The notes under the pieces were generated by a model that had not been told where the DNA came from, searched no databases, and saw nothing but the letters and a program-made list of their open reading frames with translations. A DNA stretch of 64,000 bases from Owenia fusiformis (Eukaryota; Annelida; Polychaeta; Sabellida; Oweniidae), in NCBI GenBank assembly GCA_903813345.2, contig CAIIXF020000008.1, positions 3,605,341-3,669,340 of the forward strand, in the 5' to 3' direction. Of the stretch, positions 14,201 through 23,989 are shown piece after piece; the stretch's first letter is position 1; each line of letters opens with the position of its first letter. The position numbers and the translations under genes are program-made.

Positions 14201-17200
14201 CATAGTATTTGCCCATTTAATTTGATTCTTGATAATAGTTTTTTTTCTGAAAAGTTACTAATTCACAATGAAGCAACGATGTATCTTTTAGAATCAATAT
14301 TTCATAATAAAGTGTATTTTTAGAATTTAAATCTCAAATAAAATAGAATTAGTGTCAGAATGAAATAGATTACATTACAATTTAATAAATGAGAAATGTA
14401 GAAACGGTATACTCCTTTATGATTAATGAGTTTTGGCTCATATGGACAAACTAGTGACAAAAATTAATCCCAACTTACATTAAAAGATAATCTTGCAACA
14501 TAGACTGTGGACTACTCTGATAATTGTAACTTCTTCCTTTTGTGGAAGGGCACACATTCCAACATATTTCAAACAGTGTGTATGATTATGCTGGGCACTT
14601 TCTGGGTAGTTGGACTTCATGTAGGGGTGGCAGACGGCCCTCAGGCCAATTTATACCCCACCCCAAGAAAACCTTGGGGGTACTTTAATACCACCTAATA
14701 AAAAGAATACTAATGCATGTCATAGTTTTATAGTAGACAGGACATACCATGGTTAGTCAGTGCCAGAAATTTCCAATCACTAACTTATATGGTCACCATG
14801 GAAACAGTATTTATATCTCAAAATCCTCTCAATTTGACCTCCTCCCAAATATATCCCTTTGCTCTCAAAGTGAAATATTTGTAAATTTGTTTTTAAACAT
14901 TAACAAGACAAATTGCCACACAGGTTATCGCAAATAAATGAATAGATAGAATTCAATCACTCATATGTAGTGTATTAGTCCTGTTCGTATCTGTAACAAG
15001 AGCAGGGTGTCTAGGACCAAAATTATTTCTTCAGAATATTACAGTAATACTAATTGGCCATTTAATTCAGGTCTGAATAAAGTTTTTTTTCTGAAAAGAT
15101 AAGAATTCACAATGACGGAACGGAGTATCTTTTGGAATCAATATTCTATTATGAAGTGTATTTTTAAAATTTAAATCTTAAATAAAATAAGATTAGTGTC
15201 AGAATGAACTGGATTACATATTACAATTAAAAAAAGAAATGAAGGAACATTAAATAATTTTAGTTGAATAAAGTAAAATATAAGATTTTATAAGCAAAGT
15301 CAGTCAGTCAGCCTATGGGATTGACGTCCGTCCGTTGGTCCATCCATCCGTTCATCCGTCCGTCAACATTGGCCGCACAAATTAAAACTGCTATTCGGAT
15401 TAAGTCATATCCATATTCATTTTATGCATATCCATAATGCCTATTTGACCTATCATCGCCATTTCCCAAGTTCGCCCGGTGTCCGAGAAATTGCTGATTT
15501 TGACGTCAAAAAGTCACATTTTCAGATAACTTCCAAATAACTTGTAGTAGTTGCTTTATATGCAACGTATGTCCTCTGAAGATTTCAAAGCTCTTGGAAT
15601 TACAGTTTTTGGTGTTTACTCCATAAAATTTGACAAAAAGTAGAACATTTTCAGGAAACTTTCTCATGTATAAAGTCAATGGCAGGTTTTGTGATTGACA
15701 AGTTTCTCAAAGTTTGCCTTATACTTGATCATTTCTTGCAATGAATTACATTATTACTCGATTTAAGCATTCCCTACATATTGCTCAATATATGTCAGCA
15801 TCAAATTTTTAGATATTTGACGTTTTTGAGATATTTGACGTAAAAAAAACAGTAAAAATAAGTTATTTTCAATTTGCTTCAATTTGACCAAATTTTCTTT
15901 TTGAAATCATTTACAAGTTGCCAGGAGTTCAAATCTGACATTAGTTTTAGGATTTGACCTTTACTTGACCTTCAGTGACCTTCGAAAGGTAAAAAAAAGT
16001 TGATTTTTCAAATTGATTTTTGGATGTAAATTTTGGTCAGCTTAATCACAAAAGACCTAACTGAGCTCTGACTAAGTAAAAGTTTCAAGGCCAAAGGTCA
16101 TGAAACTAGGTCACACAACTGTGCTATCTAAGTTTCTCAAAGTTCGAGACTACAAATCCACATCAATATTTTTGTTTGAAAGTCAGGATATACATTCCTC
16201 TGAAGGTTCCAAACTGTGTGAGCACAGGACCGTGGGTCCTTTCATTTTAATACTGAATGTGTTATTTCAACTCTATCTGCTATTACATGTTAAAGGTTAT
16301 TGTTTCGGAAATATTTTGAAGTTATGAAATACTGGTATATGTTTAGGTTCAGTTATAGCAGGTCATCATAGATTAAAAATACTACCTTTTGAAGTAAGAG
16401 TAAAATATAAGCTTACATTCGCGAACTAACAGCTAGAGACTACCGGATTAACTTACTATTTTTGACCAATTCATTTAAATATGAATGGAATAGTGGCAGG
16501 TACTATTCATATTTAAATGAGTTGTCCATAAAATGGTAGGTTAATCTGGTAGCTGACGGTGTTAATTGCATTCGCGAATACAAGCTAAGACTGATATCAT
16601 AGTGTATTATATTGCACAAATTATCAAATTGAGTTAATGTAAAAAAGGAATTAAAATTTATTTGTTAATTAGTAAGCTAATTAATATGCATAAAAACAGT
16701 TGTTATACACTTCTTTTACCCCTATACTCATAATTGAAATACTAGAGTCCATTTCACTGCTTCATTTCGTCAGTAGAACGGCAAAAATAAGAAATTGGGA
16801 GACCATTGTGCAATAATATATGGAAAAGTATATTCATAATGTACATGAATGACATTTGTATATTTCAGATTTTTTAGTTTTTTGTGCAATAAGCCTGTGC
16901 CGTCTTGTAATTTGAAGAATTTCAGCCATGTTAATCTTATTGAAAATAACATGGCAGAGAAACATCCAAATATAAGAGTCCACACACTTTATAAGCCAAA
17001 CTAGAAGCAATCAAAGATATACAAATGTCATTCATGTACATTATGAATATACTTTTCCATATATTATTGCACAATGGTCTCCCAATTTCTTATTTTTGCC
17101 GTTCTACTGACGAAATGAAGCAGTGAAATGGACTCTAGATGGTATTTATTCTACTCTAATTTAGGGTTATGTCATTCAAGTGAAATTAACTCCACTTGAA

Positions 17201-19352
17201 ACACATTTATATTCTTAACTTTACAATGATACCAAATCTCTGTTCTACCAAGGGTGAACCCGTTATAAAAATCAGACAATCGCTACTGAACTTAGTTTAC
17301 ATTGTTCCGGTAGTGTTGATTTAATGACTTAATTTGCATAATTACTGTATTTTTTCAGAGAGAGAATGTTCTCAGGTAGATATGTATATTGCAAGTCAAA
17401 AATTAAACAAAAATAACTGATAAGGGATATTTAACTCCATTTAAATACATGAATACTACGAAATGTGCCACGCCCCCTTTCAGAAATATTACATAATTTT
17501 AAAAAGACAATAGAAAAAACGCTCAACCTACCACAACTGCATATTTGTGGCTTTTTGACCAGGACATGTCTAACTAACAAAAAATGTAATAAAACTTTGT
17601 ATATACTCCAAAACAAGGTTCAGTGATAAATCCTTTCATCTAGACCTAATACATTTCTTTTGCAATATTATTGTGTCACCACCAGAAATGAAGATATATT
17701 GTACTGTTATAGTTTCAAACTTTTTTTGTAGACCGTATTTGGCGGTTGTTGTCTTTTACAAATGGCAGGTGGTGGCATCTTGCATAGTAATGCCTTGCAC
17801 AAATTTATGACCACTACATTTATTCATTATTAATGGCAAAACCTATGTAATGATACAGTCTTTGACAATCCTCTCATTTTCATCAATTTACAGCAATATA
17901 ATTATGGGCTTGTTAACCTATGTACATTTTCATTTCACTGTAAATATTATTTCTTTATTTTTCTATGTTCCAGGAAGTGATCTGTTCCTAGAACCAGCCG
18001 TGCATAGTTACTTGAAGGCATTACTACATGAGTATTGCAAGCCTCGTGTACTCTCTCATACTGACTTCACTCAGCCTATACCAGGACTCAATGCTTTCTC
18101 AGACCTGTAAGTTTTTCTTTCCATTTTGATTTGCTTCGACATTTTGTCTTGTTACTTTACACACTGACTGTGAATCAATAGAAAATTGAAATGCAATCTC
18201 AAATATTATGTGAAGATCTGTTTTAGAATGTTAAGCAACCAAAATGCAGGGACTAATATTTGCTACACAATCAGTTGCACTTTTGTATTGCATCCACTCA
18301 ATTAACATTTTGACTTCTAATTCCAGGTATCTTTCAATGCTAGCCCAGTATGAAGCTGTATCATTTGGTGATCCATTGTTCACATGTTATATTCTGCTGC
18401 CTCTACAACAGAGGCACAGTGCACAGCTCAGGAAGGACCTGTGGGGCCAGCATCTAGGGGCAATCAGATCTATGCATGTTTCTATACACGAGGTAATGCT
18501 AAAGAAACTTATATTTACTTTTAATTTATTTAATGTTGAAAAAAGCTGACAATTAGAATTCCAATTATAACTTATGTAAATGGGTTCCATGTTTTTCAGC
18601 TTCCTGTACCAATTGAAAATTACATAATGCCTGAAGAAACAGACATTGAGCTTTTACGCCTCTATGTTCAAGCTCTATTGAGTGAAATGGTGAGAATAAC
18701 ATGGGCCCCAGTGCTGTACCTTGTGGCACTCCATCATGTGAACAGATTCATGTACACTCAGGATGGAAAATATAAACAACTAAAAAAGATTATCATGCGA
18801 CAAGTGATTCAGTTAAAAAATAAGGTAAGTGATTTTTAGTGTGCAGATTTTTCTTACCAGGATCTTATTTATTCAGTTTTTGATATTGCTTCATTTTTCA
18901 TTTGATTACTTTCATTGGAAATCCTCACTGGAACAACTATACAATTTTCTTTAAATGATTTAAAAAAATGCTGAACGGCATGACGCAAACAGGCATTTAT
19001 GTGTACAGGTAAGTAAATCAAACTATAATATAGATGTCATGTGAGTATGAGATCATTACAATCGTTCAAATCAAATTCTAATTTATAAATATAAATATAC
19101 AAATGATTGTACATGTTGTTTGAAAAGGTTCTTCGTTTTTGTATCTTCTCAACATTGATATTGTTTTGAGAATTCTGTCAAATCAGTTTTTGCTTCTATT
19201 TCCAGGACCTGAAACACCATCTATTGATGTATAAATGTGTTAATAGAGACTCTCCCCACGCTCTAGATTTATATAAAGAGCTGCCTCGTATTAGATCACA
19301 TATACTCAACTCCATAACAGCTGGACTAGAGCTGGACAATAGTACCAAGTGA
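2296..19352 (+). CDS. RPAP1: RNA polymerase II-associated protein 1, C-terminal 20 exons (5' partial)
   Basis: RPAP1 helps assemble RNA polymerase II and move it to the nucleus, and supports Mediator-dependent transcription (family knowledge). Exons: 2296-2476, 3116-3283, 3483-3626, 3759-3893, 4165-4234, 5089-5192, 5611-5666, 5992-6258, 6509-6710, 7006-7115, 7350-7545, 7778-7924, 8276-8400, 8625-8831, 9145-9270, 9646-9806, 17974-18106, 18327-18492, 18600-18824, 19206-19352. All have AG acceptors and GT donors, and every join keeps phase, giving 1,022 residues to TGA at 19350-19352. The first visible exon is the RPAP1_C domain ([22 protein letters not shown]). The last exons keep [21 protein letters not shown] and IELLRLY, matching the C terminus of vertebrate RPAP1. 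Human RPAP1 is about 1,390 residues, so about 370 N-terminal residues lie upstream of the window. The 8.2-kb intron 9807-17973 hosts another gene and several transposons. Confidence 0.95.
4252..4352 (+). repeat. Fragment of the GTCACCACC repeat family
   Basis: This begins TATGTCACCACCAAAAGTAG and continues with a TTTTTTGTGACAGCGGTTGG-like block, as in the copies near 17672, 36191 and 52623. It is a truncated copy in an RPAP1 intron. The right boundary is uncertain. Confidence 0.6.
5234..5408. mobile_element. Short MITE with TACAGT termini
   Basis: The left end TACAGTGAGACCTG is inverted at the right end as GGGTTTTACTGTA, and TGGAACACCTC / GTGTTCCACTT words mirror each other inside. It is about 175 bp, lies in an RPAP1 intron and has no coding capacity. 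The termini and flanking TA suggest a Tc1/mariner-type non-autonomous element (inference). Confidence 0.65.
9980..10323 (+). repeat. Direct repeat, left copy flanking nested gene
   Basis: This 344-bp block starting GATTTGACAAATATGCAG recurs in the same orientation at 12141-12499 with only scattered differences: one insertion of about 22 bp in the right copy and about 6 bp extra in this one. The two copies bracket the gene at 10920-12002. The ends are not typical LTR ends (no TG..CA), and no target duplication is evident. Confidence 0.85.
10920..12002 (+). CDS. Putative type II membrane glycosyltransferase-like protein
   Basis: An uninterrupted 360-residue protein nested in the largest RPAP1 intron, same strand. 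I start at ATG 10920. Directly before it, TTTTCTTTCAG ending at 10915 looks like a splice acceptor, so a 5' UTR exon may lie upstream. The N terminus is a short basic cytoplasmic tail (LRKRR) followed by one hydrophobic anchor (about residues 7-22) and a lumenal domain with several N-x-S/T sites, the layout of Golgi type II enzymes. Within the lumenal part, GRNSAW is followed by YYVFLDEDI, whose D-E-D (about residues 140-142) resembles the DxD metal/nucleotide-sugar motif, and later by WWGAGRY. I do not recognise a named family; the enzymatic role is inferred. Direct repeats lie about 600 bp upstream (ending 10323) and 140 bp downstream (starting 12141). Confidence 0.7.
   Translation: MLRKRRFFIFVFLILTITVLFYSEKVRIKTMKTSKEAKSDTSHITGNMLTTGKKDYTKNFLYIVNSDQCIRDYLVETDMFGDPENLDVLVLSYKTPCEDLKLNHVKYIFGPNTTWASGRNSAWTYAQKHLGKYLYYVFLDEDIILKPTLPRILSKDALNKLNLNISILRQFENFLLDTRPAVGAPLRSVFDPLGIYDFDECCQGEDNHDKLWNLTERIPMIRFDECFAAFHNKAIGYIMPIDVQYDAISWWGAGRYINMKSYYYFHRQLARYTPMTVHNPQHKAYPQGIIPYVDIINNIRFKVPMSYRNSTIFMQDLKIMAGDGWLRHIHIHPLKPTFELAPINDEILPFKYINTIRNFK
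12141..12499 (+). repeat. Direct repeat, right copy flanking nested gene
   Basis: Second copy of the block at 9980-10323. It carries an additional stretch of about 22 bp (CTGCAACCGGGTCAGAGG...) after the shared GAGCAATTTTTT. The high similarity points to a fairly recent duplication. Confidence 0.85.
12740..13105 (+). repeat. Diverged dispersed repeat (pairs with 63258-63612)
   Basis: The order of shared words is the same in both copies: a GATCTAG..AG..GCC..AACAAA block, TTTCCAAAA, AGATTTTTACAAT, TTATAACATAT, CTTTTGGGAGAT, TGTATTTGAG. Many substitutions and small indels suggest an old family. No coding sequence seen. Confidence 0.7.
13620..13721. mobile_element. Small foldback/MITE with CCCGATTAA ends
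   Basis: CCCGATTAA at 13620-13628 is inverted as TTAATCGGG at 13713-13721. Inside lies a perfect 8-bp hairpin CTGTCGCA-ACAC-TGCGACAG (13648-13667). It is 102 bp with no coding capacity. Confidence 0.55.
14216..14386 (+). repeat. Repeat pair, left member
   Basis: A block beginning TTTAATT...GTTTTTTTTCTGAAAAG and continuing through ATTCACAATGA, AGTGTATTTTTA and TTAGTGTCAGAATGAA is repeated in the same orientation at 15060-15233 with moderate divergence. Confidence 0.75.
15060..15233 (+). repeat. Repeat pair, right member
   Basis: Same-orientation relative of 14216-14386, with the same word order and scattered substitutions. Nothing in it suggests a gene. Confidence 0.75.
15303..16245 (+). repeat. 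Dispersed repeat, long copy
   Basis: Opens with GTCAGTCAGCCTATGGG and GTCCGTCC words and closes with AAACTGTGTGAGCACAGG. Both ends match the short copy at 1003-1375. The extra middle part contains many TTTGACCT / GACCTTCAGTGACC words and no long reading frame. It lies in the 8.2-kb RPAP1 intron and is the fuller of the two copies visible here. Confidence 0.75.
16417..16579. mobile_element. MITE with long imperfect inverted repeats
   Basis: The outer word ATTCGCGAA occurs at both ends. Arms of about 70 bp then mirror each other imperfectly (ACCGGATTAAC versus GTTAATCTGGT) and meet at TTCATTTAAATATGAA versus TTCATATTTAAATGA. A typical non-coding hairpin-type element. Confidence 0.75.
16742..17138. 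mobile_element. Foldback element with perfect 122-bp inverted arms
   Basis: Left arm 16742-16863 (starts CTAGAGTCCATTTCACTGC) and right arm 17017-17138 (ends GCAGTGAAATGGACTCTAG) are exact reverse complements over 122 bases as far as I can read. The loop is 153 bp (16864-17016). No protein of note is encoded. It lies in an RPAP1 intron, so the pre-mRNA would contain a long perfect hairpin. Confidence 0.85.
17672..17806 (+). repeat. GTCACCACC repeat family member
   Basis: Begins GTGTCACCACCAGAAATG, has the CTTTTTTTGTAGACCG...GGCGGTTG core and ends near TAATGCCTTG, like the members at 36191 and 52623. Non-coding. Confidence 0.65.
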
Positions 19353-19575
19353 TGGAAGAAGTGTGTTGAATAAATAGTAACAAGTAACAAACAGTATACA
19401 GTGGTATATGGTATGGTATATACAGGAAGGAAACTGCCACGAAGAACAGAGGGCACATGACATTACACTTTTATATTTTAATATGCAAGTTTTAAACGTG
19501 TAACATACAATGTATTCTTGCCTTCTTAGACTCCACAGTGGCACATACATGAATTATTTTTATATGAATTTCATG

Positions 19576-19593
19576 AATAAAGTGCCCAATAAA
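19576..19593 (+). terminator. RPAP1 polyadenylation signals
   Basis: Two AATAAA hexamers (19576-19581 and 19588-19593) lie about 225 bp after the RPAP1 stop codon, marking a probable 3' end near 19610. Confidence 0.7.
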
Positions 19594-19614
19594 ATCTGTA
19601 ACTGAATGTATACT

Positions 19615-20036
19615 TATGTAACAGCCATCATCATGGCTAATGCTATCACACAAGTCATTTCATCACTGATTGTATCGTGTACATGACGCAACTGTTCTGG
19701 TGGTGTGAGAAATGCAATAGATTCTGCAATATCATAGATTATTGAATAGCTTGATTAAACCCGTGTTCAGTTTAAAGGTTTAAAATGAAAATGATTTTGC
19801 ATAATTGATTTATTTGTAAGAAAATGCAAAAGTCTGTTTCGGATGTATGCGATTTCTTCAACGATGGTGGAATTTTCTGCGGAGTTTTCTCGAAATTATG
19901 GCTCCCTGGCTTTGTATATTTCCGTAGACTATAGTTCAGTCATGTGTGATTGAATTGCTAGTAATGGGTTTAGGAAAAGAATTCATAACGCCAGCGTTCA
20001 TTTAATATGTCCATTATTATGTGCTTTCAATTCCTT
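19615..20036. other. Intergenic spacer between convergent genes
   Basis: This lies between the 3' end of RPAP1 (+) and the stop codon of the secreted Cys-rich gene (-). It probably contains the latter's 3' UTR. No further gene or repeat recognised. Confidence 0.5.
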
Positions 20037-20624
20037 TTAACTACCGATACATTTGTCGATCAAATCAAGTCTGTCAAAATTACATGTTGTGAAAATACCT
20101 TGCAAATAGACACATTCCATTTTATAGTCGCCTTGTAAGCATTCAACGGGAGTTACATCGGGAACATTGGACCAGTCGATGCCAATATTGGAGAACATTT
20201 CTCTTTGGTCACTTGTACAATTGAATCCTTCAACCAAACATGGGCTTGAACAACGAAAGTCTGTTGCTACAAACCGTTTAATGTTGTCTGACCTGCCCCG
20301 CTGCTTGTATTCTAACATACAACACAAGTTATGATCCTGTTTTAGAGTAATGGAGCGATTATTTGAACAGTCTTCCACTACTGCAATCTCTGGACAGGCG
20401 TCTTGCAGTTGTTCTCGGAGTCGTTTCAATTGACGTCCGACGTCATCGCCGCTCTTCTTTAATTCTTTTATTTGTTGTCTTATATGTCGCTCTCTTTCAC
20501 ATGAAATACTTACATTGAGTGGATTGTTGTTGAAAGGGCTTCTTGCTCGGCCAGTTGTAACGAAAGAGGACCATAGATATAACAAAATGACAACGTTGAG
20601 CATACGTCCCTTGATTGTGATCAT
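20037..20624 (-). CDS. Small secreted cysteine-rich protein, function unknown
   Basis: A single-exon frame of 195 residues, ATG at 20624-20622 and TAA at 20039-20037. A hydrophobic stretch after the second Met (MLNVVILLYLWSSFVTTG) fits a secretory signal peptide; the second ATG may be the true start. A charged, helix-prone segment follows (about residues 43-72, rich in R/K/E with leucine/isoleucine spacing), then a domain with 12 cysteines in total including one CC pair. An even cysteine number and N-x-S/T sites (NRSI, NCTS) fit an extracellular disulfide-rich protein. I do not recognise the family. It is convergent with RPAP1. A real gene is likely because length, signal peptide and cysteine pattern agree, but this frame could be one exon of a larger gene. 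Confidence 0.65.
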   Translation of the reverse strand: MITIKGRMLNVVILLYLWSSFVTTGRARSPFNNNPLNVSISCERERHIRQQIKELKKSGDDVGRQLKRLREQLQDACPEIAVVEDCSNNRSITLKQDHNLCCMLEYKQRGRSDNIKRFVATDFRCSSPCLVEGFNCTSDQREMFSNIGIDWSNVPDVTPVECLQGDYKMECVYLQGIFTTCNFDRLDLIDKCIGS

Positions 20625-21733
20625 TCTGAAAGTTTTCGAAAAAAAAGCACTTTAGCTAGTGTAAAAAGAATAGAACACAATTAAGAAAATAGAACACCAA
20701 AAAACAGTCAATCGGTTACAAATTTACAACCCCCGCCCAATCCGAAATTAGACTTTCCCCGAAGTAGTAGTATGTTGCCCGTTTTCCCCAATTCCAATGT
20801 TATTAGGCTAACGCAACCCATAAACCAATGCACTGCGTCTACCTTGCAATTTCTCCGATTTATTTGGTGTCGTCGTGAACAGCAACAAATTACACTTCCG
20901 AAATGCAGGCTCGGATACAAGAGTAACGATCTTCAAATTAGATCCGATATATAAAGAGTCTTTGTTAGCAATTTCAATATTCTTACGTTTGTCCTTTTTT
21001 CAAATATATTCGATTATATGGTTATGTATACCAGGTCTTTATAAGATGAAACCTACCTACTATTTATATTCATGTATGTAAGATGGAATGATATTTATGC
21101 AACGTTGGCTAAAGTGAACGATACATATCAGCGCTATTCTCGGTGTTCATAAGCAAAACATAGAAAATAAAGGATTGAAAAAGTATTTTCAAAACATCCT
21201 AAAAGGTTATAACGATTAGATGAATTCTACCATTTGTATCAAGACATGTTTTCAACAACATTTTAGGGATTTTATTTTGATTTACAAAATTTAATATGCC
21301 GCTATCACCCACGTTCAGTTGGATAAATTTAATTTGCGCTAACCTTTTTAATCAGACATTCATTTCAATAATACTTTCGCGAGATATCCACCATTCAGTT
21401 CTGCCATTAACATTGTTCTCCAAATACAAAAATAAATCCCACGGTATATTTTCATGAGAATGGTTAAAATACCCTCAACTCGAGATCCACGTGACCATGA
21501 GAGCAAATTAACAACTTCATAATCATATTTGAAGGAACAATTTTACCTCGATTTTAGTGATATCTCAAATATAAGTACCAGGACCACGTTTTATAACGTC
21601 TGTCAAAGTGACACATAGGTTAGGGTGCTCAGAGACTACAGGTATATCCAAATAAAAGTACAAGATTGAGGCCATAACGTATAGCACATGTATTTCTAAT
21701 AATCTGGTTTGCAAAATACAAACCTGAACGTGT
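20625..21733. other. Non-coding, upstream of the Cys-rich gene
   Basis: AT-rich sequence upstream of the minus-strand gene. No supported exon, RNA gene or repeat family member was recognised. The promoter of the secreted protein gene should lie just right of 20624. Confidence 0.45.
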
Positions 21734-21734
21734 T

Positions 21735-23485
21735 AAAACCTCATTCGATAGAATTCCATTTTTTTAATTATTTTTCTTCAACATCAATACAGGAAACCCC
21801 CCTATGACTCTCGATACAAAAACTCGCCTAGATTTTCAAAATAGCCGCCATTTTTTGTCCAGCAAAATTGACTTTTGGACCTTATAGCGGCTTTATAGTT
21901 TAAAAACTGCTCTCGATAGGATTGCAGTATAGATTACTTTTGTCCAACATCAATACAGAAAACCCCCATATGCACGGTGCCCATGTCAAGCTGCGCGCCT
22001 ACTTAGGCGCGCAGTTTGTTTCGATCACAAACTGCGTGCCTAAGAACACTGCATCATTTAAGTTGGAGTCTGTATTTTGAAACGTAATTTAAAGACATTT
22101 ATCCTGCATTGTTTTATTGTTCAATGCGTTCATTCTGTGGCGAATATACGAATCTTGCAAATACTAGCAAAAACTATGTGCAAATGAATCTAAGTTTTAA
22201 AACATAAGCAGATTAATGGCATTTTCGTCACTGATTTAACGGGAATTTATACGTAAATCGATCTAGCACTTTAAACATAAATGACAAATACTTTAGACTC
22301 GTTTTATATTTAATTCCTTACACATTTATCATGTATAATTCAAAATATTTCGAGATAAAACAGATAATCAGGAGATTAAAAAGAAATAAATCACAAACTG
22401 CGCGCCTATTTTAGCCAGAAATTACAAACTGTGCGCATACACTATTAAAACTACATATTATCATTGGAATTTCTACAGAGCCACGTGTAGGTGTTTTTCA
22501 TGTAGCTTTGGAAATTTTGCTTTATCGACAGATTTTATGAGATTTTCATATTGAAAGTCAAAATGTATAATAGAAGTGACAATTAAGTTTGGAACGAAAA
22601 AAACTTTTATTTCCAGATCACCATCTTGGTGGATGGACTCTCATAGTGTTTCAATTATGGGGTTCTACTATTAAACACATATGTGCCTTGTATGGCGCTT
22701 ATGTTTTCTAATAATACAAAACAAGCTTGGATAGGCAAGCAGTTTGGGAAATACATGTGAATATAGGCGCGCAGTTTGACAAGAAAAATGTTTAAATCAC
22801 GTTTATGGCGTATTATCGTTTTGAACACAAACTTTGCTGATTTAATCAGATGGAGTGATCCTATATATTCTAGCATACACAGACACAATGGCTGAATAAA
22901 CGGCAAATGACGATAAAAAGACATATATATAACTTTACACTGTAAATTTTGAACACAGAAGTTACTTAAGACCCTTATATTGAGATAACTAGGTTTACAT
23001 CGGGAAAAACATTGAGTACTATGAGTAAATTAAGTTCATCTTCACAGAATGGTACTATCTTTAGAACGAGACTAACCTTGTATTTTTCGTATTTTGGCTC
23101 TTTTTGGGAGTCGTGTCCTCCCCGTCTCACATTTTGAAATATGCGCGCAGTTTGTCAGAGTTTCAAACTGCGTGCCTAGTAGGCACGCTGCTTGACATGG
23201 GCATCGTGATATGACTCCTGATTCAAAAGCTCGCCTATTTTAAAAATGGCTCGCCTACTTTAAAATGGTCGCCATTTTTGTTTCACAAAATTCACGCTTG
23301 GATCATTTAGCAGTTCAAGTTTTAAAACCTCTGTCGATAGGATTTTCGTTTTAAAATATTTTTGTTTAACATCAATACAGAAAACTCCCCTATGACTCCT
23401 GATTCAAAATCTCGCCTACCTTTAAAATGGTTTCTTTTTTGTCTTGCAAATTCACTTTTAGACAATTTACGAGCTTTGTAACTTA
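21735..23485 (+). repeat. Three diverged tandem units of about 165-180 bp, middle one interrupted
   Basis: Units start at 21735, 21902 and 23324. Each has the order AAAACCTC..TCGATAG, AACATCAATACAG, AAAC.CCCC.TATGACTC, CTCGCCTA, GCCATTTTTTGT-like, AAATTCAC-like. The second unit is split by the TIR element 21973-23208; without it and one copy of the 5-bp duplication it would be about 180 bp. Divergence between units suggests an old array. Confidence 0.75.
21973..23208. mobile_element. 1,236-bp TIR element with CACGGTG/CACGATG ends and 5-bp TSD
   Basis: Termini are about 45-46-bp inverted repeats: 21973-22018 begins CACGGTGCCCATGTCAAG and 23164-23208 ends CTTGACATGGGCATCGTG. ATATG flanks both sides (21968-21972 and 23209-23213), a 5-bp target duplication; the parallel uninterrupted tandem units show the empty-site context. 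A subterminal/internal word CAAACTGCGCGCCT or its reverse recurs (22005, 22028, 22394, 22425, 22765, 23142, 23164), likely transposase-binding sites. No transposase frame is present, so it is non-autonomous. The superfamily is not certain. Confidence 0.85.
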
Positions 23486-23854
23486 TTTCCTGCATTGTAA
23501 AAACCAATGTCACTGTTATCACTTCTTTAATGAAATAATTTTTGAACAAAAATCAACCGAATTCTTTCAAAAAAATCAAAATGGCCATTTATGCAATTTT
23601 GCCTCAAAGAAATTCACTTTTTGCTCTACACGATGTGAGCCCAGTACCCAAGGTACACTTTTTGTAGGTAAGCATGTTATCTTGGCATATTTAGAAGTAT
23701 TAATTGATTTTTATTATAATAACAAGGTACATGTATGATGGATGGTAGTTATCACTTTTAATTTAATTAGTTTTATCGATTAATTAGAGGACGAGATAAG
23801 CCATGGTTTATAGTTGAACTCATAATTAATTACCTTTGCGCACCACCATTGTTC

Positions 23855-23980
23855 ATTGTTTGTCACAAAATTTCCACCAAGTGTTATCTGAATGCCATTG
23901 TATGTCATAAAATTTCCACCAAATGTTATCTGAATGCCATTGTTTGTCATAAAATTTCCACCATATGTCACCTGAATACC
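23855..23980. repeat. 42-bp minisatellite, three units
   Basis: Three head-to-tail 42-bp units (23855, 23897, 23939) share CATAAAATTTCCACCAA-like and TCTGAATGCC words. As 42 is divisible by three, the minus strand reads a repeated 14-residue phrase GIQITFGGNFMTNN, but no gene context supports coding. Confidence 0.8.
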
Positions 23981-23989
23981 ACACGTCAA

